Assembly (NCBI GenBank): GCA_934561515.1
Contig: CAKTGM010000001.1
Span: forward strand, 1 to 64,000
DNA from: an uncultured Oscillospiraceae bacterium
GTDB lineage: Bacteria; Bacillota; Clostridia; Oscillospirales; Oscillospiraceae
Length of the DNA stretch: 64,000 bases
Direction: 5' to 3'
The notes beneath the pieces are model-generated. The model did not search any database and was not told the DNA's origin. It was given only the letters and a program-made list of their open reading frames with translations. Position 1 is the first letter of the stretch, and every line of letters starts with the position of its first letter. Positions 47,855 to 57,956 of the stretch are shown here, one piece after another. The position numbers and the translations under genes are program-made.

Positions 47855-48614
47855 ACTCGACCGCCTGAGCAAGCAGTTCGACGGCAAATATGCCGTGCAC
47901 GAGCTGTCCCTCGGGCTTGAAAAGGGCGGGCTCTTGTGCATCCTCGGCTCATCGGGCTGCGGCAAAACGACCACGCTCAACATGATCGGCGGCTTCCTCC
48001 CGCCCGACAGCGGCAGAGTCCTGCTCGACGGTCAGGACATCACCGCCCTCCCGCCCGAGCGCCGTCCCGTTTCCACCGTCTTCCAGTCCTACGGTCTCTT
48101 CCCGCACATGAGCGTGCTGCAAAACGTGACCTACGGGCTCAAATTCCGCCGCTATTCCCGCGCGCAGGCGCGGGAGAAGGGCCGCAGGTATCTGGAGCTC
48201 GTCGGCCTTGCCGACCGCGAAAGCGCCCGCATCGGCGAGCTCTCCGGCGGCCAGCAGCAGCGCGTGGCGCTCGCCCGCGCGCTCATCGTCGAGCCGAAGC
48301 TGTGCCTGCTCGACGAGCCGCTTTCAAACCTCGACGCGGCGCTGCGCGTGCGGATGCGCGGCGAGCTCAAACGCATCCAGCGCGAGCTCAGCACCACCAT
48401 GGTCTTCGTCACGCACGATCAGGAGGAGGCCCTCATTCTGGCCGATTCCATCGCCGTGATGAGCGAAGGAAAGCTCTTGCAGCTCGGAACGGCGGAGGAG
48501 GTCTTCCGCCATCCGGCAAACGACTACATCGCATCGTTCCTCGGCCTCAACGACATTGTCTGGCAGGATGACGGCAGCGTGCTGAAGGTCATCCGCCACG
48601 GAGAAAAGGAGTAA
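47844..48614 (+). CDS. ABC transporter ATPase (FbpC/PotA-type, short)
   Basis: A 256-residue ABC ATPase. Walker A GSSGCGKTT (about 35-43), Q-loop FQSYGLFPH, signature LSGGQQQRVALARAL, Walker B LCLLDEPLSNLD and switch VTHDQEEAL are intact. It lacks most of the C-terminal regulatory domain of PotA/FbpC (usually about 350 residues). The GTG start at 47844 has AAAGGAG at 47828-47834; it overlaps the permease by 11 bases. It completes the importer with the two genes upstream. Confidence 0.9.
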   Translation: MYLELDRLSKQFDGKYAVHELSLGLEKGGLLCILGSSGCGKTTTLNMIGGFLPPDSGRVLLDGQDITALPPERRPVSTVFQSYGLFPHMSVLQNVTYGLKFRRYSRAQAREKGRRYLELVGLADRESARIGELSGGQQQRVALARALIVEPKLCLLDEPLSNLDAALRVRMRGELKRIQRELSTTMVFVTHDQEEALILADSIAVMSEGKLLQLGTAEEVFRHPANDYIASFLGLNDIVWQDDGSVLKVIRHGEKE

Positions 48615-48621
48615 CACCGCC

Positions 48622-49248
48622 ATGCTTGTTGATATGCACCTGCACGAATGCACCTACTCGACCGACAGCTTCCTCCGCCTGGAGGAGATCGTTTCCATCG
48701 CCAGAGAACGGGGGCTGGACGCGATCTGCATCACCGACCACGACAGCATGGGCCTGCGTGAGCGCGCCGAGGCCTATTCCCGCGAGATTGGCTTCCCCAT
48801 CTTCGTGGGCGTGGAATTCTTCTCGCTCTGGGGCGACATCACCGCCTGGGGCATCGACGCCATCCCCGACCGCCGCATCGATGCGCAGGACTTCATCGAC
48901 CTTGTGCGCGAGAGAAACGGCTTTTGCGTCTCCTGCCACCCCTTCCGCAACAACAACCGGGGCCTGCGCGAGCATCTGCGCGATGTGCGCGGCCTTGGCG
49001 GCGTGGAGGTGCTCAACGGCAGCACGCCGCTCGAGGACAATCAGACAGCGCTGCGCCTCTGCCGCGAGCTGGGGCTCAAGGCCATCGGCGCGAGCGACGC
49101 GCACGTGCCCCAGCAGGTGGGGAAATATGTGACGTGGCTGCCCGAAACCGTGACGACGCTGCCCGATTTCGTCGCCGCGCTGCATACGCTCGAGACCCGT
49201 CCCGCCATCTGGACGGGCAGCGCATACAACGTTGTCACCGAATTTTAA
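48622..49248 (+). CDS. PHP-domain phosphoesterase
   Basis: A 208-residue PHP-family metal-dependent phosphoesterase. Metal ligands appear in DMHLHECTYSTDS (HxH, about 4-16), ITDHDSMG (about 37-44), GVEFF (about 59-63), CHPFRNN (about 100-106) and GASDAHVPQQVG (about 152-163). The substrate is unknown (nucleotide or sugar phosphates in relatives). It starts 7 bases after the ABC ATPase gene with AAAGGAG, so it is the last gene of the operon; a link to the transported compound is possible. Confidence 0.85.
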   Translation: MLVDMHLHECTYSTDSFLRLEEIVSIARERGLDAICITDHDSMGLRERAEAYSREIGFPIFVGVEFFSLWGDITAWGIDAIPDRRIDAQDFIDLVRERNGFCVSCHPFRNNNRGLREHLRDVRGLGGVEVLNGSTPLEDNQTALRLCRELGLKAIGASDAHVPQQVGKYVTWLPETVTTLPDFVAALHTLETRPAIWTGSAYNVVTEF

Positions 49249-49257
49249 GCAAAGCAA

Positions 49258-49295
49258 GAAACCGCCCTGCGCAGATCTCTGCGCAGGGCGGTTTC
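49258..49295 (+). terminator. Terminator of the iron-type ABC/PHP operon
   Basis: An 18-bp perfect stem (49258-49275 with 49278-49295). The T-tract is poor (GTTTCCTAT), so efficiency may be moderate. Confidence 0.7.
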
Positions 49296-49335
49296 CTATC
49301 CCTCCCGGTCAAGCAGGAAGACCGTCTGAAACAGC

Positions 49336-49369
49336 AAAAAAGCCTTGAAACTTGCGTTTCAAGGCTTTT
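49336..49369 (-). terminator. Terminator of tRNA-Val
   Basis: A 14-bp stem (49338-49351 with 49356-49369, loop of 4) followed by T6 on the minus strand, 3 bases beyond the CCA end. Confidence 0.9.
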
Positions 49370-49372
49370 CTC

Positions 49373-49448
49373 TGGTGCGCGGTACAGGACTCGAACCTGT
49401 GACCCCATGCACGTCAAGCATGTGCTCTACCAGCTGAGCTAACCGCGC
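49373..49448 (-). tRNA. tRNA-Val(GAC)
   Basis: A 76-base cloverleaf. The 7-bp acceptor stem GCGCGGT/ACCGCGC, the D-arm AGCTCAGCTGGTAGAGC, the anticodon stem CATGC/GCATG with loop TTGACGT (anticodon GAC), and a T-arm with GGTTCGAGTCC are all present. The 3' CCA is encoded. It reads valine codons GUC and GUU. It has a consensus promoter and terminator and is transcribed alone. Confidence 0.97.
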
Positions 49449-49463
49449 GAACCGAACAGTGAT

Positions 49464-49492
49464 ATACTACTACACCAGTTATGTTTTGTCAA
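49464..49492 (-). promoter_or_regulatory. Promoter of tRNA-Val
   Basis: Minus strand TTGACA (49487-49492), 17 bases, TAGTAT (49464-49469), 15 bases before the tRNA 5' end. Confidence 0.85.
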
Positions 49493-49635
49493 CACCTTTT
49501 TTGCGGAATTCCAACTTTTTTCTCTCCGCAGAGGGAGACTAGTTACAGCATACGCTAAGCGGGCGGGAATGTAAAGAGGGGAAAATAGCAGAAATTGCCC
49601 CGCCTTTTTCAGTCATTTTTCTGCGCGCGCCTTTC

Positions 49636-49664
49636 TTGTCATTTCTCCCTGTTTTCTATATAAT
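49636..49664 (+). promoter_or_regulatory. Promoter of the DUF1846 gene
   Basis: TTGTCA, 17 bases, TATAAT; the ATG at 49705 lies 40 bases on. Confidence 0.9.
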
Positions 49665-49704
49665 GTCTTTATTATGTGTTGAAGAGAATGAGGTGCTTTT
49701 TACG

Positions 49705-51189
49705 ATGGGAACGATCGGTTTTGACAATGATAAATACCTTGCCATGCAGTCCGCGCACATCCGCGAGCGCATCGGCCAGTTCGGCGGCAAGCTGTACCTG
49801 GAATTCGGCGGCAAGCTGTTTGACGATTTTCACGCTTCGCGCGTGCTGCCCGGCTTCCGGCCCGACAGCAAGATCCGTATGCTTCAGCAGCTGCGCGACG
49901 ATGCGGAGATCGTCATTGTGGTCAGCGCGAACGACATTGAGAAGAACAAGGTGCGCGGCGACCTCGGCATCACCTACGATGACGACTGCCTGCGCCTGAT
50001 CGATGCCTTCCGCTCGCTGGGGCTGTATGTCGGCGGCGTTTGCATCACGCAGTACGCCGCTCAGAGAGCGGCGGACGCCTTCATCAAGCGCCTCAACGCG
50101 CTGGGCGTGCGCAACTACCGCCACTACCCCATCGCCGGCTATCCCTCCGACGTTGCCCACATCGTCAGCGACGAGGGCTTCGGCCGCAACGAATACATCG
50201 AGACGACGCATTCGCTCGTCGTCATCACCGCCCCCGGCCCCGGCAGCGGCAAGATGGCCACCTGCCTCTCCCAGCTCTATCACGAGCACAAGCACGGTGT
50301 GAACGCGGGCTACGCGAAGTTTGAGACCTTCCCCATCTGGAACCTGCCGCTCAAGCATCCCGTGAATCTCGCCTACGAGGCCGCGACCGCCGACCTTGAC
50401 GACGTGAACATGATCGACCCCTTCCACCTCGAGGCCTACGGCGAAACGACCGTCAACTACAACCGCGACGTGGAGATCTTCCCCGTCCTGCGCGCGATCT
50501 TCGAGCGCATCTCGGGCGAGTGCCCCTACAAGTCCCCCACCGACATGGGCGTCAACATGGCGGGCAAGTGCATCATCAACGACGAAGCCTGCTGTCAGGC
50601 CTCGCGCATGGAGATCCTGCGCCGCTACTATGCCGCGCAGGTCGACGTGGCGCGCGGCGTGTCCGACGCCTGCCAGCTCCGCAAGCTCGAGCTTGTCATG
50701 CAGCAGGCGGACGTGACGCCTGAGCTCTGCCCCGCCGTGGCCGCGGCCAACCAGAAGGCCGAGGAGACCGAGGCCCCCGCCGGCGCGATGGTCCTGCCCG
50801 ATGGCCGCGTCATCACGGGCAAGACCTCCTCCCTGCTCGGCGCTTCGGCGGCGCTGCTTTTAAACGCACTCAAGGCCATGGCCGGCATCCGCAGCGACCT
50901 TGACCTCATCGCCAATCAGGTCATCGAGCCGATCTCGGCGCTCAAGATCCAGTCCCTCGGCCACCACAACCCGCGCCTGCACTCCGACGAGGTGCTCATC
51001 GCGCTGGCGATCTCAGGGCTGACCAATCCCCTTGCAGAGCTTGCCCGCGAGCAGCTCGGCAGTCTCCGCGGCTGCGACGCGCACTTCTCCGTCATCATCT
51101 CCGAGGAAGACATCAAGCTCTATAAGCGCCTCGGCATCCACGTCAGCTGTGAGCCGAAGTATGAATCCAAGCGCCTCTACCACAAATAA
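49705..51189 (+). CDS. DUF1846-family protein
   Basis: A 494-residue cytosolic protein, the usual length of the conserved DUF1846 family of Firmicutes and other bacteria. It starts MGTIGFDNDKYLAMQSAHIR and contains GGKLFDDFHASRVLPGF and the phosphate-loop-like VITAPGPGSGKMATCLSQ (about 174-191), so it probably binds a nucleotide. Structures of relatives are known but no reaction is firmly assigned. TGAGGTG at 49687-49693 sets the start. The kinase gene behind it is 22 bases away and probably co-transcribed, so the two may act on one nucleoside or sugar. Confidence 0.88.
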   Translation: MGTIGFDNDKYLAMQSAHIRERIGQFGGKLYLEFGGKLFDDFHASRVLPGFRPDSKIRMLQQLRDDAEIVIVVSANDIEKNKVRGDLGITYDDDCLRLIDAFRSLGLYVGGVCITQYAAQRAADAFIKRLNALGVRNYRHYPIAGYPSDVAHIVSDEGFGRNEYIETTHSLVVITAPGPGSGKMATCLSQLYHEHKHGVNAGYAKFETFPIWNLPLKHPVNLAYEAATADLDDVNMIDPFHLEAYGETTVNYNRDVEIFPVLRAIFERISGECPYKSPTDMGVNMAGKCIINDEACCQASRMEILRRYYAAQVDVARGVSDACQLRKLELVMQQADVTPELCPAVAAANQKAEETEAPAGAMVLPDGRVITGKTSSLLGASAALLLNALKAMAGIRSDLDLIANQVIEPISALKIQSLGHHNPRLHSDEVLIALAISGLTNPLAELAREQLGSLRGCDAHFSVIISEEDIKLYKRLGIHVSCEPKYESKRLYHK

Positions 51190-51211
51190 AATCGTTAAGG
51201 ACTTCCCTGCC

Positions 51212-52141
51212 ATGCAAAATGAAATGAACACTCCCTACGCCGTCGTCTGCGGCGGCGTGAACATCGACATCGGCGCGCACTCCTTCGCGCCCCTGCGCGA
51301 GCGCGACTCCAATCCCGGCCGCGTCGAGCTGAGTCTCGGCGGCGTGGGGCGCAACATCGCGCACAATATGCGGCTGCTCGGCGTGCCGACCTATCTTCTC
51401 ACCGCCGTGGGCGGCGACTCGCGCGCAAGCCAGGTCGAGCAGAGCTGCCGCGCGCTCGGCATCGACCTCTCGCACGCCCTGCGCGTGCCCGACGGGCGCA
51501 CCTCGACCTATGTCTTCGTCAGCGACAGCGACGGCGACATGGCCATCGCCGTGTCCGACATGGAGATCTGCGAGAAGCTGACGCCGGACTACTTTGCCTC
51601 CCAGCTCGATCTTCTCAACGGCGCGGCCGCCGTCGTCATCGACGCGAACCTGCCGCGCGAATCCATCGCGTACCTAGTGGAGCGCTGCACCGCGCCCATC
51701 TTCATCGACCCCGTTTCCACCGTCAAGGCGGAAAAGCTCCGCGGCCTTCTTACCCGCGTGCACACGCTCAAGCCCAACCGCATCGAGGCAGAGCTTCTCT
51801 CCGGCGTGAAGATCACGGACGATGAGAGCCTTTGCCGGGCGGCGCAGGCCCTCATCGAGCAGGGCGTGGAGCGCGTCTTCCTCTCGCTCGGCGAGGGCGG
51901 CGTGCTCGCCGTGCAGTCGGATGAGATGCAGCGCGTCCCCATCTGCAAGGCGGAGATGCGCAACGCGACCGGCGCGGGCGATGCGATGATGGCCTCGCTC
52001 GTCTGGTCCTTCCTCTCGGGCAGGACGCTCGCCCAGAGCGCCGCCGCGGGCACGGCAGCCGCCGCCATCGCGGTGGAGAGCGAGGAGACGATCAACCCCG
52101 CCATGAGCGCCGAGGCCGTGGAAAAGCGCCTCGCGCACTGA
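51212..52141 (+). CDS. PfkB-family carbohydrate/nucleoside kinase
   Basis: A 309-residue ribokinase-fold kinase. The N-terminal VVCGGVNIDIGAHS (about 9-22) and LSLGGVGRNIAHNMRLLG (about 40-57) are PfkB signature 1; the C-terminal ATGAGDAMMASLVW (about 250-263) is signature 2 with the catalytic Asp. The order and the GVGRNIA form resemble pseudouridine kinase (PsuK), but no psuG is in the window. ATG 51212 has AAGGA upstream; ATG 51224 is an alternative. It is followed by a terminator and forms a unit with the DUF1846 gene. Confidence 0.85.
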   Translation: MQNEMNTPYAVVCGGVNIDIGAHSFAPLRERDSNPGRVELSLGGVGRNIAHNMRLLGVPTYLLTAVGGDSRASQVEQSCRALGIDLSHALRVPDGRTSTYVFVSDSDGDMAIAVSDMEICEKLTPDYFASQLDLLNGAAAVVIDANLPRESIAYLVERCTAPIFIDPVSTVKAEKLRGLLTRVHTLKPNRIEAELLSGVKITDDESLCRAAQALIEQGVERVFLSLGEGGVLAVQSDEMQRVPICKAEMRNATGAGDAMMASLVWSFLSGRTLAQSAAAGTAAAAIAVESEETINPAMSAEAVEKRLAH

Positions 52142-52153
52142 AAAATGAGCAAG

Positions 52154-52182
52154 AAAAAAGGACCGCTTCCGCGGTCCTTTTT
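52154..52182 (+). terminator. Terminator of the DUF1846-kinase unit
   Basis: A 12-bp stem AAAAAGGACCGC/GCGGTCCTTTTT with loop TTCC and a T5 tail; it can also act on the convergent gene. Confidence 0.9.
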
Positions 52183-52184
52183 CT

Positions 52185-53246
52185 TTACGCTTCGACAAGA
52201 TAGCTGCCGCTCGCGGCGGCCTCCGTCAGAATAGGGACAAACTCGACGCCGTAGGCCTTCATCGCCTCCGTGACGCTCTTGAGCTCATCCTGCGTGCAGG
52301 CGACGTACACGCGGTCAAAGTCCTTGACGTACTCGCTCATCACGATGCCGCTCTTCTCCTCACTGCCTGCGAGCACGATGTCTGCATCCACGCGGACGGA
52401 GAGCTTGCCCTCGTAGTCCGCCTCCGTCAGCGCGGCGCGGAGATCGTCGGCAAGCAGCATCAGCGCCTCCTGCTGCGTCATCGTGCGCTCATCGGTCTTG
52501 ATGCGGCTCATTCTCCCCTCGCGCGGGTAGTGCATATCCTCGAGCAGCAGTTCGTCAAAGCCCATCTGCGCGCATTCCGTGACGATCTCCGCCACATAAT
52601 CGCGCGCGGCCTGCTTTTCGGGCGCGAGCCAGTGGGTGCTGTGCTCGTCGTACCAGACGAAGCCCGTCAGCTGGCAGACGGCGGCGTCCGTCATGTGCTT
52701 GTAGGCATAAAAGCTGTCGTGCAGCGTGCTGATGCGGCCGATCGTGTAATAGTCAGAGCCGATGATGCCCGCGATGGCGCTGCGCGTGCCGCTGCCGCCG
52801 CTCACCGCGCCGCAGTCGATCGCGCCGCTCACCTTAGAGTCGTAATAGATCCTGCCGCCATCGTCCTTCAATCGCACGGCGACGGCGTTCGTCTTCTCGT
52901 CGAGCGCGTCCAGCGCGCTCGATGAGTCGCCGTCGAGCACATCGTCCCCGAGCGCGACGGCGCGCGTATCCTTGACGGCGGGCTTTTCCACGGTGATCTC
53001 CAGATCGTCCTTTTTGCCCGCTTCCCCGTCCGCTTCGTCCTTGTCCTGCGTCTGTTCCTGCGGCTTCGACCACGGAAACTCAAAGCGGAACGAGCCGTCC
53101 GCCTCGTATACAATGTAGCGCTGGGCAAACAAAAAGCCGCAGGCCGCCGCCAGAATCAGCGCCAGCAGCACCGCCAGCAGCTTTCTCCCGTGCCGGCGGC
53201 CGCGATAGCTCGAATAGCCGCGCGTACCGGTTTTCTTTCTTGCCAT
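52185..53246 (-). CDS. Membrane-anchored protein, putative glycoside-hydrolase-like (DUF4015-like)
   Basis: A 353-residue protein with a basic N-terminus, one membrane helix (about 22-42) and an acidic linker, so the main domain faces outside. The domain contains YYTIGRISTLHDSF, a GFVWYDEHSTHWLAP segment with the Trp-Leu-Asp/Ala-Pro pattern, and CAQMGFDELLLEDMHYPREGR, which resembles the FDEIQFDYVRFP site of putative glycoside hydrolases (DUF4015). The second Asp and Arg of that site differ here. The function is tentative. It is transcribed after rpiB's terminator, so it needs its own promoter or read-through. Confidence 0.6.
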   Translation of the reverse strand: MARKKTGTRGYSSYRGRRHGRKLLAVLLALILAAACGFLFAQRYIVYEADGSFRFEFPWSKPQEQTQDKDEADGEAGKKDDLEITVEKPAVKDTRAVALGDDVLDGDSSSALDALDEKTNAVAVRLKDDGGRIYYDSKVSGAIDCGAVSGGSGTRSAIAGIIGSDYYTIGRISTLHDSFYAYKHMTDAAVCQLTGFVWYDEHSTHWLAPEKQAARDYVAEIVTECAQMGFDELLLEDMHYPREGRMSRIKTDERTMTQQEALMLLADDLRAALTEADYEGKLSVRVDADIVLAGSEEKSGIVMSEYVKDFDRVYVACTQDELKSVTEAMKAYGVEFVPILTEAAASGSYLVEA

Positions 53247-53294
53247 GTCTGCTCCGCCTCCTTTTTCTCGTGCACCAGTTTACCTGCAAAATGC

Positions 53295-53333
53295 AAAAAA
53301 ATCAACAAAAACCCGAGGGTTTTTGTTGATTTT
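53295..53333 (-). terminator. Terminator of rpiB
   Basis: A long stem (53298-53314 with 53317-53333), AT-rich at its base, followed by seven T residues on the minus strand, 15 bases past the rpiB stop. Confidence 0.9.
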
Positions 53334-53348
53334 CCGCATCTGTATGGT

Positions 53349-53786
53349 TTAGCCCTCAATGCCGTCCAGCAGCGCGACGCGGCGCGCATGACGCCCGCCC
53401 TCAAATTCGGTGGAGAGGAAGGTCTCGACCATGGCCGAGGCCAGCTTGGGGCCCGTGAAGCCCGCGCCGATGGCCATCATGTTGGCGTTGTTGTGCTGGC
53501 GGCAGAGCTGTGCCTCGAGCGCATCGGCGCAGTGCGCGCAGCGAATGCCCTTTACCTTGTTCGCAGCGATGGAAATGCCGATGCCGGTCGTGCAGACGAC
53601 GATGCCGTACTCGCACTCCCCGCCCGCCACGGCGCGCGCGGCAGCCTCGCCGAAGATGGGATAGTCGCAGCTCTCGGTGGAGTAGGTGCCGCAGTCCTTG
53701 ACCTCGTGGCCCATGGACTCCAGCTGCTTTTTGATGTCTTCCTTCATGGCGTATCCGCCGTGGTCACAGCCCAGTGCGATCTTCAT
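53349..53786 (-). CDS. rpiB: Ribose-5-phosphate isomerase B
   Basis: A 145-residue RpiB/LacAB-family isomerase interconverting ribose 5-phosphate and ribulose 5-phosphate. MKIALGCDHGGYAMK (residues 1-15) with the substrate Asp-His, TGIGISIAANK with the preceding catalytic Cys in VVCTTG (about 63-80), HNNANMMAIG (about 97-106) and a C-terminal GRHARRV loop are all characteristic. The start at 53786 has AAGGAG. It follows the PHP-phosphatase gene by 20 bases in the same direction. Confidence 0.95.
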   Translation of the reverse strand: MKIALGCDHGGYAMKEDIKKQLESMGHEVKDCGTYSTESCDYPIFGEAAARAVAGGECEYGIVVCTTGIGISIAANKVKGIRCAHCADALEAQLCRQHNNANMMAIGAGFTGPKLASAMVETFLSTEFEGGRHARRVALLDGIEG

Positions 53787-53806
53787 AATGCTTCTCCTTT
53801 TGTCGG

Positions 53807-54613
53807 TCAGATTTTGTGAAAGACCGGTTTTCTCTTCTCGAATGTGCACACATAGCGCAGCCCGCAGTGCGCCAGCAGCTCCTGCGTCTCCTTCGCGCGC
53901 ATCCCGACGAATTCCGGCGTATGCGCGTCGGTGCCGATGGTGACGATCTCGCCGCCGAGCTCACGGTAGAGCTTCAGCCATTTTTCGTCCGGCAGCGGCG
54001 TGCTGCCGCGGTTCACGTTGCACTCGATGCCGCAGCCGTTTTCGATGAGCGCGCGGAACACCTGCGCGACCTCATCCTCAAAGCCGTCAAAGCTCATGTG
54101 CATCCCGTGGTTTTCGTTCATGTAGCGCAGCGGCAGCGTCAGGTGGCCCAGCACGGAGAACCTGCCCCACTTTGCCGTTTGCAGCACAAGGGCGAGGTAA
54201 TCCGCGATCTGCTCGCGTGCCTCCTCCTCAGTGCAGCCGGGCATAAAGTAGAGGTCGTTCCAGTCGTACCTTCCCGAGAGCTGATGCTGCGAGCCGATGA
54301 CAAAGTCCAGCTCGGGCAGGCGTGCAAGCAGCTCCTCTGCATAAGCAAAGTCGCGCACCGCCTCGCCAAGCTCGATGCCGCGGCGCACGGTGATCTTCCC
54401 CTCCGATGCGCGGTCGGCGCGCGCAAAGGTCTCCCCGCGCGCGGAGAAATCGTGCGCCCAGCGGGTATATTCGCACGGGCGGAAAGTATCCACATGGTCC
54501 GTCAGGCACAGCTCCTGAAGGCCGCGCGCGATGCCTGCACGCACCATGTCCTCCACCGGCGTTTTCGAGTCGAACGAAAGCGCGCAGTGGGTATGATAGT
54601 CGGATAAATACAT
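53807..54613 (-). CDS. Histidinol-phosphatase-like PHP protein (HisJ/HisK)
   Basis: A 268-residue PHP hydrolase of the HisJ family, which in Firmicutes dephosphorylates histidinol phosphate. Metal ligands: DYHTHCALSFDS (HxH, about 5-16), LTDHVDTF (about 37-44), RGIELGE (about 78-84), GSQHQL (about 107-112), LGHLTLPLRY (about 154-163) and GTDAHTPEFVG (about 229-239). No other his genes are near, so a different phosphate ester is possible. It begins 10 bases after dnaJ ends and may be read from the heat-shock transcript. Confidence 0.82.
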   Translation of the reverse strand: MYLSDYHTHCALSFDSKTPVEDMVRAGIARGLQELCLTDHVDTFRPCEYTRWAHDFSARGETFARADRASEGKITVRRGIELGEAVRDFAYAEELLARLPELDFVIGSQHQLSGRYDWNDLYFMPGCTEEEAREQIADYLALVLQTAKWGRFSVLGHLTLPLRYMNENHGMHMSFDGFEDEVAQVFRALIENGCGIECNVNRGSTPLPDEKWLKLYRELGGEIVTIGTDAHTPEFVGMRAKETQELLAHCGLRYVCTFEKRKPVFHKI

Positions 54614-54622
54614 CGCTTCTCG

Positions 54623-55759
54623 TTACAGCTTGAACTTATTGAAAAAGCCCTTGTGCGACTCGTAGTTCTTCTCGCCCAGCAGCTCGCTGAACTTCTTGAG
54701 CGCTTCCTTCTGCTCGCGGTTGAGGTTGCGCGGCGTTTCGATGTTCACGGTGACGTACTGGTCGCCGCGCCCGCGCCCGTTGAGGCCGGGGATGCCCTTG
54801 CCCTTCAGGCGGAAGGTCGTGCCGCTCTGCGTGCCCTCGGGGATGGTGTACTTCACCTTGCCGTCGATCGTCGGGATCTCCAGCTCCGCGCCAAGCACCG
54901 CCTGCGTGAAGGTGATGGGCGCCTCGCAGAGAACGCTCGTCCCCTCGCGGTGGAAGATCTCGTGCGGACGCACGGAAACGACGATCAGAAGGTCGCCCGC
55001 AGGGCCGCCGTTCTTGCCCGCGTTGCCCTGGCCGCGCAGAGAGATGGTCTGCCCGTTGTCGATGCCCGCGGGGATCGTGACCTTGATGGTCTTGCGGCGG
55101 CGCACCATGCTCTTGCCGCCGCAGGTGGGGCAGGGCTGGTGGATGATCTTGCCGCGTCCGCCGCAGCGCTGGCAGGGCGCGGAGGTGGACATATAGCCCA
55201 GCGGCGTCTGGCGGCGCTGCTGGATCACGCCGCTGCCGCGGCAGTCGGGGCAGACCTCCGCGGTCGTGCCCTTGGCGCAGCCCGAGCCGTGGCAGTCGGG
55301 GCACTGCTCCACGCGGTCGATGCTGACCTCTTTTTCGCAGCCGAAGGCCGCCTCTTCAAAGCTGATGTTCACGCTCGTGCGCAGGCTCTCGCCGCGCGTG
55401 GGCGCGTTGGGGTTGGCGCGCGCGCCGCCGCCGAAGCCCCCGCCGAAAAAGCTGCCGAAGATATCGCCAAGGTCGCCAAAGTCGAATCCGCCGGCGCCGT
55501 AGGCGCCGCCCGCGCCCGCGCCGTAACTCGGGTCCACGCCCGCAAAGCCGAACTGGTCGTAGCGCGCCTTCTTCTCCGGGTCGCTCAAAACCTCGTTCGC
55601 CTCGTTGATCTCCTTGAACTTCTCTTCCGCTTCCTTATCGCCGGGGTTCATGTCGGGGTGATACTTGCGCGCAAGCTTTTTGTATGCTTTTTTGATCTCT
55701 TCCTCCGAAGCGCCCTTGGAAATGCCGAGCACCTCGTAATAATCGCGTTTCTCCGCCAT
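54623..55759 (-). CDS. dnaJ: Chaperone DnaJ
   Basis: A 378-residue type I J-protein. The J domain (1-70) contains the HPD triad in [10 protein letters not shown]; the Gly/Phe-rich region (about 75-115) follows. The zinc centre has four knuckles: [24 protein letters not shown] and CPTCGGKS (about 148-215). The C-terminal substrate domain ends with [19 protein letters not shown]. It stimulates the DnaK ATPase and hands over unfolded proteins. It is the last of hrcA-grpE-dnaK-dnaJ. Confidence 0.97.
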   Translation of the reverse strand: MAEKRDYYEVLGISKGASEEEIKKAYKKLARKYHPDMNPGDKEAEEKFKEINEANEVLSDPEKKARYDQFGFAGVDPSYGAGAGGAYGAGGFDFGDLGDIFGSFFGGGFGGGARANPNAPTRGESLRTSVNISFEEAAFGCEKEVSIDRVEQCPDCHGSGCAKGTTAEVCPDCRGSGVIQQRRQTPLGYMSTSAPCQRCGGRGKIIHQPCPTCGGKSMVRRRKTIKVTIPAGIDNGQTISLRGQGNAGKNGGPAGDLLIVVSVRPHEIFHREGTSVLCEAPITFTQAVLGAELEIPTIDGKVKYTIPEGTQSGTTFRLKGKGIPGLNGRGRGDQYVTVNIETPRNLNREQKEALKKFSELLGEKNYESHKGFFNKFKL

Positions 55760-55787
55760 AGAAAAAACTCCCTTGAAACGCCACGAT

Positions 55788-55813
55788 CGGGGGCAGTTAA
55801 AAAACTGTCCCCG
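55788..55813 (-). other. Stem-loop between dnaK and dnaJ
   Basis: An 11-bp stem with one G-U pair and an AAAA loop (55788-55798 with 55803-55813) in the 74-base gap. There is no T-tract on the minus strand. It is likely an mRNA stability or processing element that lowers dnaJ relative to dnaK. Confidence 0.55.
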
Positions 55814-55833
55814 CTGTGGCCTGACTTCTTATT

Positions 55834-57696
<1,863 letters not shown>

Positions 57697-57750
57697 AATG
57701 TTGTCCTCCTAAAATCTATCGTAATTTTTTTGTTAACATCTTTATATTCA

Positions 57751-57949
57751 TTTCGCGTCCGCAAACGCGAAACAAAATCGAATCGTTTTTTCTGACGACA
57801 GAAGGTGAATTGCCGCATAGCGGCAAGAGAAGCCGCCCTAGGGCGTGCGCGTCAGAAAAAACACATCTCAGCCCTGAAACGTGCGAGCGCAGCGAGTGCG
57901 CTGCACAGGGCTGCAAGCCCTTTCAAAAATGTGTGCCACACATTTTTGA
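57751..57949. repeat. Palindrome-rich intergenic region grpE-dnaK
   Basis: Perfect stems: 57751-57758 with 57765-57772; a 13-bp outer pair 57785-57797 with 57850-57862, enclosing 57810-57816 with 57820-57826 and 57834-57838 with 57841-57845; 57869-57876 with 57906-57913, enclosing the reverse complement of CGCACTCGCTGCGCTCGCAC (57881-57900); and the near-perfect 27-base palindrome 57923-57949, which reads AAAAATGTGTG/CACATTTTT and could end part of the grpE transcripts. The fourth element is the same unit as at 41861-41905. Confidence 0.75.
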
Positions 57950-57956
57950 GGAACTT

